A program made the translations under genes and the position numbers. 64,000 bases of DNA from Geomonas paludis (lineage in GTDB: Bacteria; Desulfobacterota; Desulfuromonadia; Geobacterales; Geobacteraceae). Below are positions 56,713 through 64,000 of the stretch, in pieces (position 1 is the stretch's first letter; each line of letters opens with the position of its first letter). The stretch spans positions 151,023 to 215,022 of the forward strand of contig NZ_BLXY01000006.1 of NCBI RefSeq assembly GCF_014193585.1. Direction: 5' to 3'. The notes below the pieces were generated by a model. The model made no database searches. It was not told the DNA's origin and worked only from the letters and a program-made list of their open reading frames with translations.

Positions 56713-57383
56713 CCCGCCTGGGGCGCCCCCCACAGGGCCGACAGCTTGGGGATCTCCCGTGCGTGCGCCAGCGCCAGCACCTCGTCCCCCGGCTCGAAAA
56801 CCAGGTTGCCGCGCGGCACGATCAGCCGCCCTCCCCGGATCACCGCGGCGACGACGCTCTCGGCCGGAAGCGCGAGCTCCACGATGGAGCGCCCCACCGC
56901 ACCGGAGCGGGGATGCACCTTCTCCTCCACCAGTGAGTACTCCCCTTTCCTCAGCTTCAAAAGGGTGATCATCTCGCCCAGCGACATCTCCTCGGCGATC
57001 AGGTGCGAGAGGATGTCGGCCTGGTTCAGCGCCACGTCCACGCCCAGCTTCGGGGTAAACAGCCAGAGGTGCTTCGGGTCGTTCACCCGCGCGATCACCC
57101 GGCGCACCCCGAACTCCGCGTGGGCGAGCCCCGCCACCACCAGGTTCACCTCGTCCGTCCCGGTGACCGCCGCCACCGCGTCCGCCTCGCGCACGCCGGC
57201 CCGTTCCAGGAGCCCGGGGTCACAGCCGCTCCCCTCAAGCACCCGCACCCCCTCCAGGTCGCCGGAGAGCTCCGCGCACAACTCGCGCCGCTCCTCGATC
57301 AGCAGCACCCGCTTCCCCCCCCGCGACAAGAGCCGGGCCAGGTGCGCCCCCACCTTGCCACCTCCCACGATGATCACGAACAT
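56709..57383 (-). CDS. TrkA/RCK-type potassium regulatory protein (second)
   Basis: A 224-residue protein with an NAD-binding Rossmann domain (VIIVGGGKVGAHLARLL, residues 3-19; acidic LLIEERRELC after strand two) and a C-terminal TrkA-C domain at about 140-220 (SLVEEKVHPRSGAVGRSIVE). This form resembles TrkA/KtrA subunits that gate potassium channels or transporters according to NAD(H), ATP or ADP. It is the last gene of a leftward unit with another TrkA protein and a P2C-type ATPase. No Trk/Ktr membrane subunit is in the window. Confidence 0.88.
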   Translation of the reverse strand: MFVIIVGGGKVGAHLARLLSRGGKRVLLIEERRELCAELSGDLEGVRVLEGSGCDPGLLERAGVREADAVAAVTGTDEVNLVVAGLAHAEFGVRRVIARVNDPKHLWLFTPKLGVDVALNQADILSHLIAEEMSLGEMITLLKLRKGEYSLVEEKVHPRSGAVGRSIVELALPAESVVAAVIRGGRLIVPRGNLVFEPGDEVLALAHAREIPKLSALWGAPQAG

Positions 57384-57393
57384 GGAGCCCTCC

Positions 57394-58044
57394 TTATGCC
57401 AGGCCGAGCAGGTGCTTCAGCCGCTGCGAAGACGAGGTGAGCAGGGCCAGGTGCACCAGGTCCCCGGGCCGGAACAGCGTCCCCGGCGTGGGGATCAGCG
57501 TCCTCCCCTGCCTGGTGACCGCCACTACCATGATCTCTCCCATGAGGCTCAACTCCTGGACGCTGCGGCCGGCAAGAAGGTGCGGCAGCTCGACCTGCAC
57601 CAGCTCCACCTCGCCCCCCCCAAGGCTGTGCACCTGCTCCACCTGTGAGTAGCACAAAAGCTCCACGATGCGCCCCACCCCCCAGGTGACGTGCGAGATG
57701 GTGGGGATGCCCAGGCGCCGGTAGGCCTCGGCCCGCCCCGGGTCGTAGAGCCGGGCCACCACCCGGGGCACCCGGAACAAAAGCCGGGCCGTCCGCGCGC
57801 TCACCGCGTTCACCTCGTCGCTGGCGGTGAGCGCGGCCAGCGCGTCGGCGCTCTCGATCCCGGCGCGCACCAGCACCTCGCGGTCCAGCCCCGGGCCGGC
57901 CACCCGGCTCCCCGTGAAGCCGGGGGAAAGCCGCTGGAACGCCGCCGGGTCCCGGTCCACCAGCGCCACCTCGATGCCGCGCCCGGACAACTCTTCGGCC
58001 AGGGCGGCGCCCAGTCTGCCGCAACCGATCACTATCACCTTCAT
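57394..58044 (-). CDS. TrkA/RCK-type potassium regulatory protein (first)
   Basis: A 216-residue protein starting at the ATG at 58044 (MKVIVIGCGRLGAAL), which has GGAGG upstream and overlaps the ATPase stop by four bases. It has an NAD-binding fold (GCGRLG, then VALVDRDPAAF) and a TrkA-C domain at about residues 135-215 (ELVQVELPHLLAGRSVQELS). Its glycine motif GCGRLG differs from GGGKVG in the downstream paralog. A tandem pair of separate RCK proteins resembles the two halves of a typical bacterial TrkA, here as two genes. Confidence 0.88.
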   Translation of the reverse strand: MKVIVIGCGRLGAALAEELSGRGIEVALVDRDPAAFQRLSPGFTGSRVAGPGLDREVLVRAGIESADALAALTASDEVNAVSARTARLLFRVPRVVARLYDPGRAEAYRRLGIPTISHVTWGVGRIVELLCYSQVEQVHSLGGGEVELVQVELPHLLAGRSVQELSLMGEIMVVAVTRQGRTLIPTPGTLFRPGDLVHLALLTSSSQRLKHLLGLA

Positions 58045-60872
58045 GACGCACCTCCAGGTAAGCGCCCTGCTTCCCTGCTTCTCAGCCACCACTTGCGCAG
58101 TTCCTCGCTAAGCAGGAGCAACACCGGGTAGCAAAGGGTCACCAGCCAGAACCGGGACGGCAGCGGCCCCAGTTCGAAAACGTGCCTAAGCGGCGCCAGG
58201 TAGACGATCAGGGCACAAAGCACCAGTTCCACGACGATCCCGCCGAGCAGGAGCCTGTTGCTGAAAAGCCCGATGGCGAAGACCGAGATACGCTCGGTAC
58301 GGCAGGCGCAGGCGTTGCCGACCTGGGCGCAGACCACGCCGACCAGGAAGATGGTGGTCGCCATGACGTACACCTCGCCGGGAGCGGTGAGTAGCCGCTC
58401 GCGGTAAGGGAGCAGGTCCGGACGGGGGAGGTGCAGCAGGTCGGTGTAGCCGTAGCTCGCGTAGAGGATGAAAAAGCCGGCGAGGCACATCAGCGCCTGC
58501 AGCGACCCCAGCCAAAGCAGCGCCCGCAGCAAAAGGGGGCGGTTGACGAGGCGCTCCCGGCGCGAGCGCGGCGGACGCTCCATGACACCGGGCTCCGGCT
58601 TTTCGGCCCCGAGCGCCAGCGCCGGCAGCATGTCGGTGCCCAGGTCGATGGCCAGCACCTGCATCACGGTAAGCGGCAAAGGGATGTTGAAAAGGATCTG
58701 CAGGATGAAGGGCCAGGCCTCGGGAACGTTGCTGGTGAGGATGTAGGTCGCGAACTTCCTGATGTTGGCGTAGACGGCGCGCCCCTCCTCGACGGCGTTG
58801 ACGATGGAGGCGAAGTTGTCGTCGAGGAGGATCATGTCCGCCGCCTCCTTGGCCACCTCGGTGCCGGTCACCCCCATGGCCACGCCGATGTCCGCCTTCT
58901 TGAGCGCCGGCGCGTCGTTGACCCCGTCGCCGGTCACCGCCACGATCTCCCCCTGCCCCTGCAGGGCCTGCACCAGGCGGAGCTTGTGCTCCGGGGCCAC
59001 CCGGGCAAAGATGACCGGTCCCGAGAACAGGGCGGGGAGGTGCTGCTCCTCGATGCCGTCCAACTCGGCCCCGGTGACCAGCCGGCACTCCTCCCCGTGG
59101 CGCACCACCCCGATGCGCCGCGCCACGGTCTCGGCGGTGAGCCCGTAGTCGCCGGTCATCATGACGATGCGGATGCCAGCCTCGCGGCATTTTTGCACCG
59201 CGTCCGCCACCTCGGCACGCGGCGGGTCGTGCATCGCCATGAGCCCCAGGAATACCAGGTCACGCTCCACGGACTCCGGCGTGTACTCCGCAAGCTGGGC
59301 ATCGAGTCTCCGCTCGGCCACGGCCAGCACCCGGTAGCCTTTGCGGGCATAGCCGTCCACCTGCCGCAGCACCTCGTCCCTTGCCTCCGGGGTCAACGGC
59401 ACGGGCCCTCCCCGCACCATCGAGGTACACAGGGAAAGCACCTCCGCCGGAGCCCCCTTCACGAAGGCGGTCTCGCCCGCCCCTTCCCGATGGATGGTGG
59501 CCATCCTTTTGCGCACCGAGTCGAAAGGGATCTCGCGCAGGCGCGGCAACCGGGACGACTCCAGGACCGGATCGACCCCACCTTTCCGGGCCGCCACCTG
59601 AAGCGCCGCCTCGGTCGGGTCCCCGAGCACCTTCCACACGGCACCCTCCCCTTCCGGCGGCAGCAGCCGTGCGTCGTTGCACAGGGCGGCGGCCAGCAAA
59701 AGCCGGCCCACCCCCGCGCTTTCCGGCAGTTCCCCTCCCCCGGCGGCGGCGATGGTCCCCTGCGGGGCATAGCCGACACCGCTCACGACGCCCCCGAATC
59801 CTCCGCTCCAGAGCTCGCGCACGGTCATCTCGTTCTGGGTCAGCGTCCCGGTCTTGTCGGTGCAGATCACGGTGCAGCAGCCGAGGGTCTCCACCGACGA
59901 AAGCCGCTTCACCAGGGCGTTTCGCTTCGCCATGCGCTGCACGGCCATGGCCAGGGAAAGGGTCACGGTGGGGAGGAGCCCTTCGGGAACGAAGGCGACG
60001 ACCATCCCCACGGCAAAGATGAACCCGGTATGCAGCTCGCGCCCCAATATCGCCACGGAGAGGGCGAAGAAGAGCGTTCCGATGGCCAGTGCCAGCGCGG
60101 TGACCACCCGGGTCATCCGGTTGATTTCGACCTGCAGGGATGACGGGGCTTCCGCGGTTTGGGTGGTGAGGTGGGCGATGCGGCCGAACTGCGTGGCCAT
60201 GCCGGTCGCGAAGACGACCGCGGTGCCGGTGCCGGCCACGGCCGAGGTCCCCGCGAACAGCAGGTTGGGAAGCTCGGGGCGGGAAAGGGCCTGTCCCGGC
60301 AGGGGGTCCGCGGTCTTCCTGACCGGGTGGGACTCGCCGGAGAGGGTGGACTGGTCCACGCGCAGGTCCCATTCCTCGATGAGGCGCGCGTCGGCCGAGA
60401 TGCGGTCCCCCCGGTTCACCCGCACCAGGTCCCCCGGGACCAGTTCCTCGGCCGGGACCAGCCGCTCCGCCGCGTCGCGCAGCACGGTCGCGTGGGCCGG
60501 CAAGAGCCGCTTGAGGGCCTCCACCGCCTGCTCGGCGCGATGCTCCTGCCAGAAGGAGAAGATGGCGTTGATGAAGACGACGGACCAGATGGCCAGGGCA
60601 AGCTGGGGCATCTCGCCCAGCCAGGCCATGGCGCCGCCGGCCCAGAGCAGGAGCGCCATCAGGTGCGTGAAATGGGCCAGCAGTTTCAGGTAGAGCGGTT
60701 TTGCCGCGGCAGCGCGGATCGTGTTGGGGCCGTAGCGGGAGAGGCGGGACGCGGCCTCCGGTGAGGAGAGCCCGGCGGCGGTGGTCCCCAGGCGCTCAAG
60801 GAGTTCCGGCACCGGGAGTTCGTGCCAGCGTAGGTTGTCGGGAAGCGGGTCGTGGGAGCCGTTCATGGTCAC
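58041..60872 (-). CDS. P2C-type (Na,K-ATPase-like) cation-transporting ATPase
   Basis: A 943-residue inner-membrane P-type ATPase. It has the cation-ATPase N-domain, TGES (as LSGES, near 178), phosphorylation site DKTGT with D339, KGAP, TGD and GDGVNDAP. The membrane segments carry VPEGLLPTVTL (E297), SNVPEAWPF (E718) and IDLGTDMLPA (D743, D747), which match the cation-site residues of animal Na,K-ATPase rather than Ca2+ pumps. Start GTG 60872 or ATG 60866; neither has a good ribosome site. It is co-transcribed with two TrkA proteins, so Na+/K+ homeostasis is the likely job. Confidence 0.9.
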   Translation of the reverse strand: MTMNGSHDPLPDNLRWHELPVPELLERLGTTAAGLSSPEAASRLSRYGPNTIRAAAAKPLYLKLLAHFTHLMALLLWAGGAMAWLGEMPQLALAIWSVVFINAIFSFWQEHRAEQAVEALKRLLPAHATVLRDAAERLVPAEELVPGDLVRVNRGDRISADARLIEEWDLRVDQSTLSGESHPVRKTADPLPGQALSRPELPNLLFAGTSAVAGTGTAVVFATGMATQFGRIAHLTTQTAEAPSSLQVEINRMTRVVTALALAIGTLFFALSVAILGRELHTGFIFAVGMVVAFVPEGLLPTVTLSLAMAVQRMAKRNALVKRLSSVETLGCCTVICTDKTGTLTQNEMTVRELWSGGFGGVVSGVGYAPQGTIAAAGGGELPESAGVGRLLLAAALCNDARLLPPEGEGAVWKVLGDPTEAALQVAARKGGVDPVLESSRLPRLREIPFDSVRKRMATIHREGAGETAFVKGAPAEVLSLCTSMVRGGPVPLTPEARDEVLRQVDGYARKGYRVLAVAERRLDAQLAEYTPESVERDLVFLGLMAMHDPPRAEVADAVQKCREAGIRIVMMTGDYGLTAETVARRIGVVRHGEECRLVTGAELDGIEEQHLPALFSGPVIFARVAPEHKLRLVQALQGQGEIVAVTGDGVNDAPALKKADIGVAMGVTGTEVAKEAADMILLDDNFASIVNAVEEGRAVYANIRKFATYILTSNVPEAWPFILQILFNIPLPLTVMQVLAIDLGTDMLPALALGAEKPEPGVMERPPRSRRERLVNRPLLLRALLWLGSLQALMCLAGFFILYASYGYTDLLHLPRPDLLPYRERLLTAPGEVYVMATTIFLVGVVCAQVGNACACRTERISVFAIGLFSNRLLLGGIVVELVLCALIVYLAPLRHVFELGPLPSRFWLVTLCYPVLLLLSEELRKWWLRSREAGRLPGGAS

Positions 60873-61028
60873 GCGCCGGCCACCGCCGCGGGCGGGCCGA
60901 GATCACAGGGACATGGCAGCAAAAAACGAACTCTTCAACTGTAATAGCAATTAGAACGGAGTCAAACCCGAACTCATGGGAAGGTGCAGCCGGAAGGTGC
61001 AGCGGTGATCTCCGGGATCTGCCGCCTT

Positions 61029-61072
61029 AGTTCCCCCTCCCCTTGCGGGAGGGGGTTAGGGGGTGGGGGAAG
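61029..61072. repeat. Dispersed palindromic repeat (single block)
   Basis: CCCCCTCCCCTTGCGGGAGGG followed by a G-rich tail; related to the block at 22711. The gap 60873-61128 contains no gene. Confidence 0.7.
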
Positions 61073-61128
61073 GTGCCATCACGTCCGAAACGTGCGGCTC
61101 ACGCGGGGGGGAAGGTAGGGGAAAGCTG

Positions 61129-62880
61129 TCATGCAACCGGCATGGTGAACGAGAAGACGGAGCCCTTACCCGGTTCGCTCTGCACCGCCACCGTCCCGCC
61201 GTGGGCCTGGACGATGTGTTTCACGATGGAGAGGCCAAGGCCCGTGCCGCCGTTGTCCCGGCTTCTCGCCTCGTCCACCCGGTAGAAGCGCTCGAACAGG
61301 CGCGGCAGGTCCTTCTCGGGGATGCCGATGCCGCTGTCGCGCACGGAAAGGCGCACCATCTCCCCCTCGCGCCGCGCCGCGAGCTCCACCGTCCCTCCCG
61401 GCTCGCTGTACTTGATGGCGTTGTCCAAAAGGTTGATGAGCACCTGCTCCAGCCGGGCACGGTCCGCCCGCACCGCCACCCCTTCCAGCCCGTCCCCGCA
61501 CCTGAGCTCGACCCCTTTTTCCTCGCCCCGCTGCGCCACCAGCGACAGGGCATGGCGCGCCGCGTCGGCCACCGCTATCGCCTCCGGCTTCAGCCCCACC
61601 TCGCCGCTCTCCAGCTCGGACAGCGCCAAAAGGTCGCGCACCAGGCCGGAGAGGCGCTCGGCGTGGTTCAGGATGATCTGCAGGAAGCGCTCGCCCCGCG
61701 CCGGGTCCTGCGCCAGCGCGCCGGAGAGCAGGGTCTCGGCGTACCCCTTGATCACGGTCACCGGCGTACGCAGTTCGTGCGAGACGTTGGCCACGAAATC
61801 GCGGCGGACCCGTTCCACCCGCTTCAGTGCGGTGATGTCATGGAACACCGCCACCGCTCCCGCCAGCTCCCCATCCTCCAAGAGCGGCACCCAGTGCACC
61901 AGGGCCTCCCTGCCGCCGGTAAGCGAGATCTCCTGGTGCCGCTCGCTGCGCGCGGAGAGCACCTCCCGGCAGGCGGCATGCAGGTCCGGATGCCGGCTGA
62001 TCTCCAGAAGCGGGCGCCCCGCCACCTGCGGCCCCGTGCCGAAAAGGGTGCAGAAGGCGGCGTTCACCAGGGTCACGGTCGCCTCGCGGTCGGTCACCAT
62101 CACCCCTTCCCCCATCCCTTCCAGGATGGCGTCCAGTTGCCCCTTCTCCGAGGAGATCTGCTCCAGCTGCTGCCTGATGCGCCCCGACATCTCGTTCATC
62201 ACCCGCGCCAGTTCGCCCAACTCGTCGTGCCCGCTGACGGCGATCCGGGTGCCGAACTCGCCGCGGCCGATGCGGTTGGCGCCGGCGGCGAGTTTTCTGA
62301 GTTTCCTGGAGTTTATGTTGGAGAGGAAGTAGGAAAAAAGAAGCGAGGCGAGCACCGCCACCGCCAGGGTCGCGCCCAGGCTCTTTCTCAGGCGCTGCTT
62401 GGCCGCCTCCAGCTCGGAGAGCGGCAGCGCCAGGCGGATTACCCCCTGGTTGCCGAAGGAAGCCGCCACGTAGAGCATGTCGATGTGCAGGGTCGCCGAG
62501 TAGCGGACCGCGCTGCCTATTCCCTCCCGTAAAGCGTCGATCACCTCGGGTCGGTGCCCGTGGTTCTCCAGCCGGGACACCTGGGAGGCGTCGAGCCCGG
62601 AATCCGCCACCACGCGCCCGTCGCCGGCGATCACCGTCACCCGGGAACGGATGGCCTTGGCCAGCGACGCGGTCAGGGCCGGCGCGTCGCGGTCCAGCTC
62701 CCGGATCTCCTTGAGCGCCACCAGCGCAGCCACCCGCGCCTGGTCCTGGAGATGGGCGCGCGTGTCCCTGGTCATGGAGCGCTCCAGGCTCCCGGAGAGG
62801 TAGAGGTAGAGCCCGGCGCCCAGGAAGAGCACCAGGGCCAGGTAGGACCCCATCAGCTTCCAGCGGAAGCCCCCCCTCAT
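61129..62880 (-). CDS. phoR: PhoR-type sensor histidine kinase
   Basis: A 583-residue inner-membrane kinase with a start overlapping the phoB stop (ATGA at 62880-62877). Helices at about residues 10-30 and 165-185 enclose a periplasmic sensor domain; a HAMP domain (about 186-240), a PAS domain (about 250-345) and HisKA/HATPase follow ([19 protein letters not shown] with phospho-histidine; [21 protein letters not shown]). This is the Bacillus-like PhoR layout. It should control its partner PhoB in response to phosphate limitation. No pst or phoU genes lie in the window. Confidence 0.88.
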   Translation of the reverse strand: MRGGFRWKLMGSYLALVLFLGAGLYLYLSGSLERSMTRDTRAHLQDQARVAALVALKEIRELDRDAPALTASLAKAIRSRVTVIAGDGRVVADSGLDASQVSRLENHGHRPEVIDALREGIGSAVRYSATLHIDMLYVAASFGNQGVIRLALPLSELEAAKQRLRKSLGATLAVAVLASLLFSYFLSNINSRKLRKLAAGANRIGRGEFGTRIAVSGHDELGELARVMNEMSGRIRQQLEQISSEKGQLDAILEGMGEGVMVTDREATVTLVNAAFCTLFGTGPQVAGRPLLEISRHPDLHAACREVLSARSERHQEISLTGGREALVHWVPLLEDGELAGAVAVFHDITALKRVERVRRDFVANVSHELRTPVTVIKGYAETLLSGALAQDPARGERFLQIILNHAERLSGLVRDLLALSELESGEVGLKPEAIAVADAARHALSLVAQRGEEKGVELRCGDGLEGVAVRADRARLEQVLINLLDNAIKYSEPGGTVELAARREGEMVRLSVRDSGIGIPEKDLPRLFERFYRVDEARSRDNGGTGLGLSIVKHIVQAHGGTVAVQSEPGKGSVFSFTMPVA

Positions 62881-63557
62881 GCCTCCTCCAGCTTGTAGCC
62901 GAAGCCGCGCACCGTCTTGATCATCTCCCCCGCCACGCCCAGCTTGGTGCGCAGGCGGGTCATGTGGGTGTCGACGGTGCGGGTGTCGCCCAGGTAGTTG
63001 TAGCCCCACACGTTCTGCAGCAGGACCTCCCGGCTCTGCACCCGCCCCGGCCGCTCGGCCAGGTTCATCAGCAGCTTGAACTCGGTGGAGGTAAGCTGCA
63101 CCTCCTCGCCCGCCACCTCCACGCGGTGCCCCTCGGTGTCGATGCGCAGGGCCCCCAGGGTGAGCTGGGTCCCCTTGCCCCCCCGGTCGCCGCCGCGGCG
63201 CAGCACGGCGCGCACCCTGAGCATCAGCTCCCGGGTGGAAAAGGGCTTCACCACGTAATCGTCCGCCCCCATCTCGAAGCCGACCACCCGGTCGATCTCT
63301 TCCCCTTTGGCGGTCAGCATGATCACGGGGATGGAGCTGGTCTGTTCGCCCCCCTTGAGCAGGCGGCACACCTCGGTCCCCATCATTCCCGGCAGCATCA
63401 GGTCGAGCAGGATCAGGTCCGGCCGGTGGCGGCGCGCCTCGGTCAACCCGGTGTTGCCGTCTCCGGCGATCAGGCAGTGGTATCCCTCCTGTTCCAGGTG
63501 GAAGGCCACCAGATCGGCCAGATCCCTCTCATCCTCTATCACCAGTACCGTCGGCAT
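62877..63557 (-). CDS. phoB: PhoB-type response regulator
   Basis: A 226-residue OmpR-family regulator starting [17 protein letters not shown] at the ATG at 63557 (AGGAA upstream). The receiver has acidic EDE, phospho-acceptor in [13 protein letters not shown] (near residue 54) and VKPFSTREL. The C-terminal winged helix-turn-helix (residues about 130-224) contains [19 protein letters not shown] and [13 protein letters not shown]. It is the first gene of the pair and overlaps phoR. The assignment to phosphate control rests on the kinase layout and the [13 protein letters not shown] segment typical of PhoB/PhoP. Confidence 0.88.
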   Translation of the reverse strand: MPTVLVIEDERDLADLVAFHLEQEGYHCLIAGDGNTGLTEARRHRPDLILLDLMLPGMMGTEVCRLLKGGEQTSSIPVIMLTAKGEEIDRVVGFEMGADDYVVKPFSTRELMLRVRAVLRRGGDRGGKGTQLTLGALRIDTEGHRVEVAGEEVQLTSTEFKLLMNLAERPGRVQSREVLLQNVWGYNYLGDTRTVDTHMTRLRTKLGVAGEMIKTVRGFGYKLEEA

Positions 63558-63659
63558 GGCAGGTTCCTTTCCTCTCTCATGTGAATTGCGGACAGCAGCA
63601 TATTTAACGACTGCGTTGCGGATGTCAACGATTATGCAGAGGTGAAAACCCCAATTTTT

Positions 63660-63695
63660 TAACGCAAAGCCGCAAAGGCGCAAAGGAGGCAAAAA
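63660..63695. repeat. Short CGCAAAG direct repeats
   Basis: ACGCAAAGCCGCAAAGGCGCAAAGG holds three spaced copies of CGCAAAG, 8-9 bases apart; similar short arrays are common between genes in many bacteria. Confidence 0.6.
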
Positions 63696-63737
63696 CAAAC
63701 CTGACTAGCAGTGATCTTCCGCTAAGATGCCCATCCC

Positions 63738-63848
63738 CCTCTCCCTCGGGGAGAGGGCCGGGGTGAGGGCGCCGCAATAGGCAATGATCCCCTTCGTGGC
63801 ATCTCCCTCACCCGCCCTTCGGGCACCCTCTCCCAGAGGGAGAGGGCA
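63738..63848. repeat. Dispersed palindromic repeat block
   Basis: CCCTCTCCCTCGGGGAGAGGG at the left and CGCCCTTCGGGC plus CCCTCTCCCAGAGGGAGAGGG at the right, closest to the block at 52308. Confidence 0.8.
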
Positions 63849-63879
63849 TTAGCGACGTTAGGCTCTCTTAGCGTCTTGT

Positions 63880-64000
63880 ATGTTTACGATCAAGCAGCTA
63901 GATTTTCTGTTCCGGGACATGGCAGTTTGTTCGCGTCTTGGGTTCGAGCCCGTCGCAAAGCGTAAAACGCCATGTCCTCTTCTTCACAGCCCGAACGGTT
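63880..64000 (+). other. Unresolved right edge: open frame or structured element
   Basis: An ATG at 63880 opens a frame of 40 codons to the window end (MFTIKQLDFLFRDMAVCSRL...), without a ribosome site. The same stretch holds a 9-base inverted repeat, GGACATGGC (63915-63923) and GCCATGTCC (63969-63977), with GTTT/AAAC, CGC/GCG and GGG/CCC nested inside. I cannot decide between a gene start and a structured RNA or DNA element. Confidence 0.3.

Noticed and set aside
63660..63695. CGCAAAG repeats considered as part of a GEMM riboswitch
   Set aside because: Only a short direct repeat is present; there is no matching helix or downstream gene in the right orientation.
63935..63955. GGGTTCGAGCCC considered as the T arm of a tRNA
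   Set aside because: No acceptor stem, D arm or anticodon arm can be built around it.

Overview
The window is GC-rich chromosomal DNA from a member of the Geobacterales (Desulfuromonadota), most like the Geobacter/Citrifermentans/Geomonas group. The evidence is gene content, not a database search: dense sigma-54 regulators and multi-domain sensor kinases, a five-heme and an eight-heme cytochrome c nitrite reductase, a Lut-type lactate system, DcuB-type C4-dicarboxylate exchange, DUF1566 exported proteins, and many dispersed palindromic intergenic repeats. No prophage, insertion sequence or CRISPR array is visible.

Layout. 1-3.5 kb: lactate uptake and oxidation (partial lactate permease, LutC, and a fused LutB-LutA protein). 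3.5-5.3 kb: small exported or conserved proteins and a YceI protein. 5.4-10.4 kb: a polyamine operon read leftward (XRE-cupin regulator, carboxynorspermidine synthase, NspC, SpeA) with two candidate operators. 10.7-17.8 kb: folD, then a dicarboxylate transporter with a sigma-54 promoter beside its likely two-component system, and the GTPase RbgA. 18-22.7 kb: ferritin-like protein, thioredoxin-domain YyaL, HIT protein, HPP membrane protein. 23-26 kb: nrfA with a near-consensus sigma-54 promoter and a sigma-54 activator gene; both share a GTTACC-N4-GGTAAC operator. 26.3-32.8 kb: exported coiled-coil protein, TPR protein, and a DUF1566/cohesin-like/dockerin-like exported set. 33-36.4 kb: moeA, yjdM, tRNA-Gly, a lone receiver protein and a methyltransferase. 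36.6-38.1 kb: a yybP-ykoY (manganese) riboswitch with a terminator that competes with its P1 stem, ahead of a ribbon-helix-helix protein and a Tim44-like membrane protein. 38.2-48.2 kb: a hybrid sensor kinase and a chemosensory cluster (CheR-like, poly-HAMP MCP, STAS, CheA). 48.5-56.7 kb: octaheme nitrite reductase, hybrid kinases, DUF1294 and PilZ proteins. 56.7-60.9 kb: a Na,K-ATPase-like (P2C) pump with two TrkA/RCK proteins. 61-63.6 kb: PhoB/PhoR-type two-component system. The right end is repeats and an unresolved sequence.

How it works together: electron-donor use (lactate), exchange of C4-dicarboxylates for fumarate respiration, and ammonifying nitrite reduction are each placed next to sigma-54 or Fnr/Crp-type control signals, and sensory signalling takes up about a third of the window. 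The points most worth following up are the manganese riboswitch ahead of an unexpected gene pair, the P2C ATPase-RCK operon, the nrf operator pair, the poly-HAMP chemoreceptor cluster with a minimal CheR, and a small gene split by a -1 shift at a G GGA AAG heptamer.
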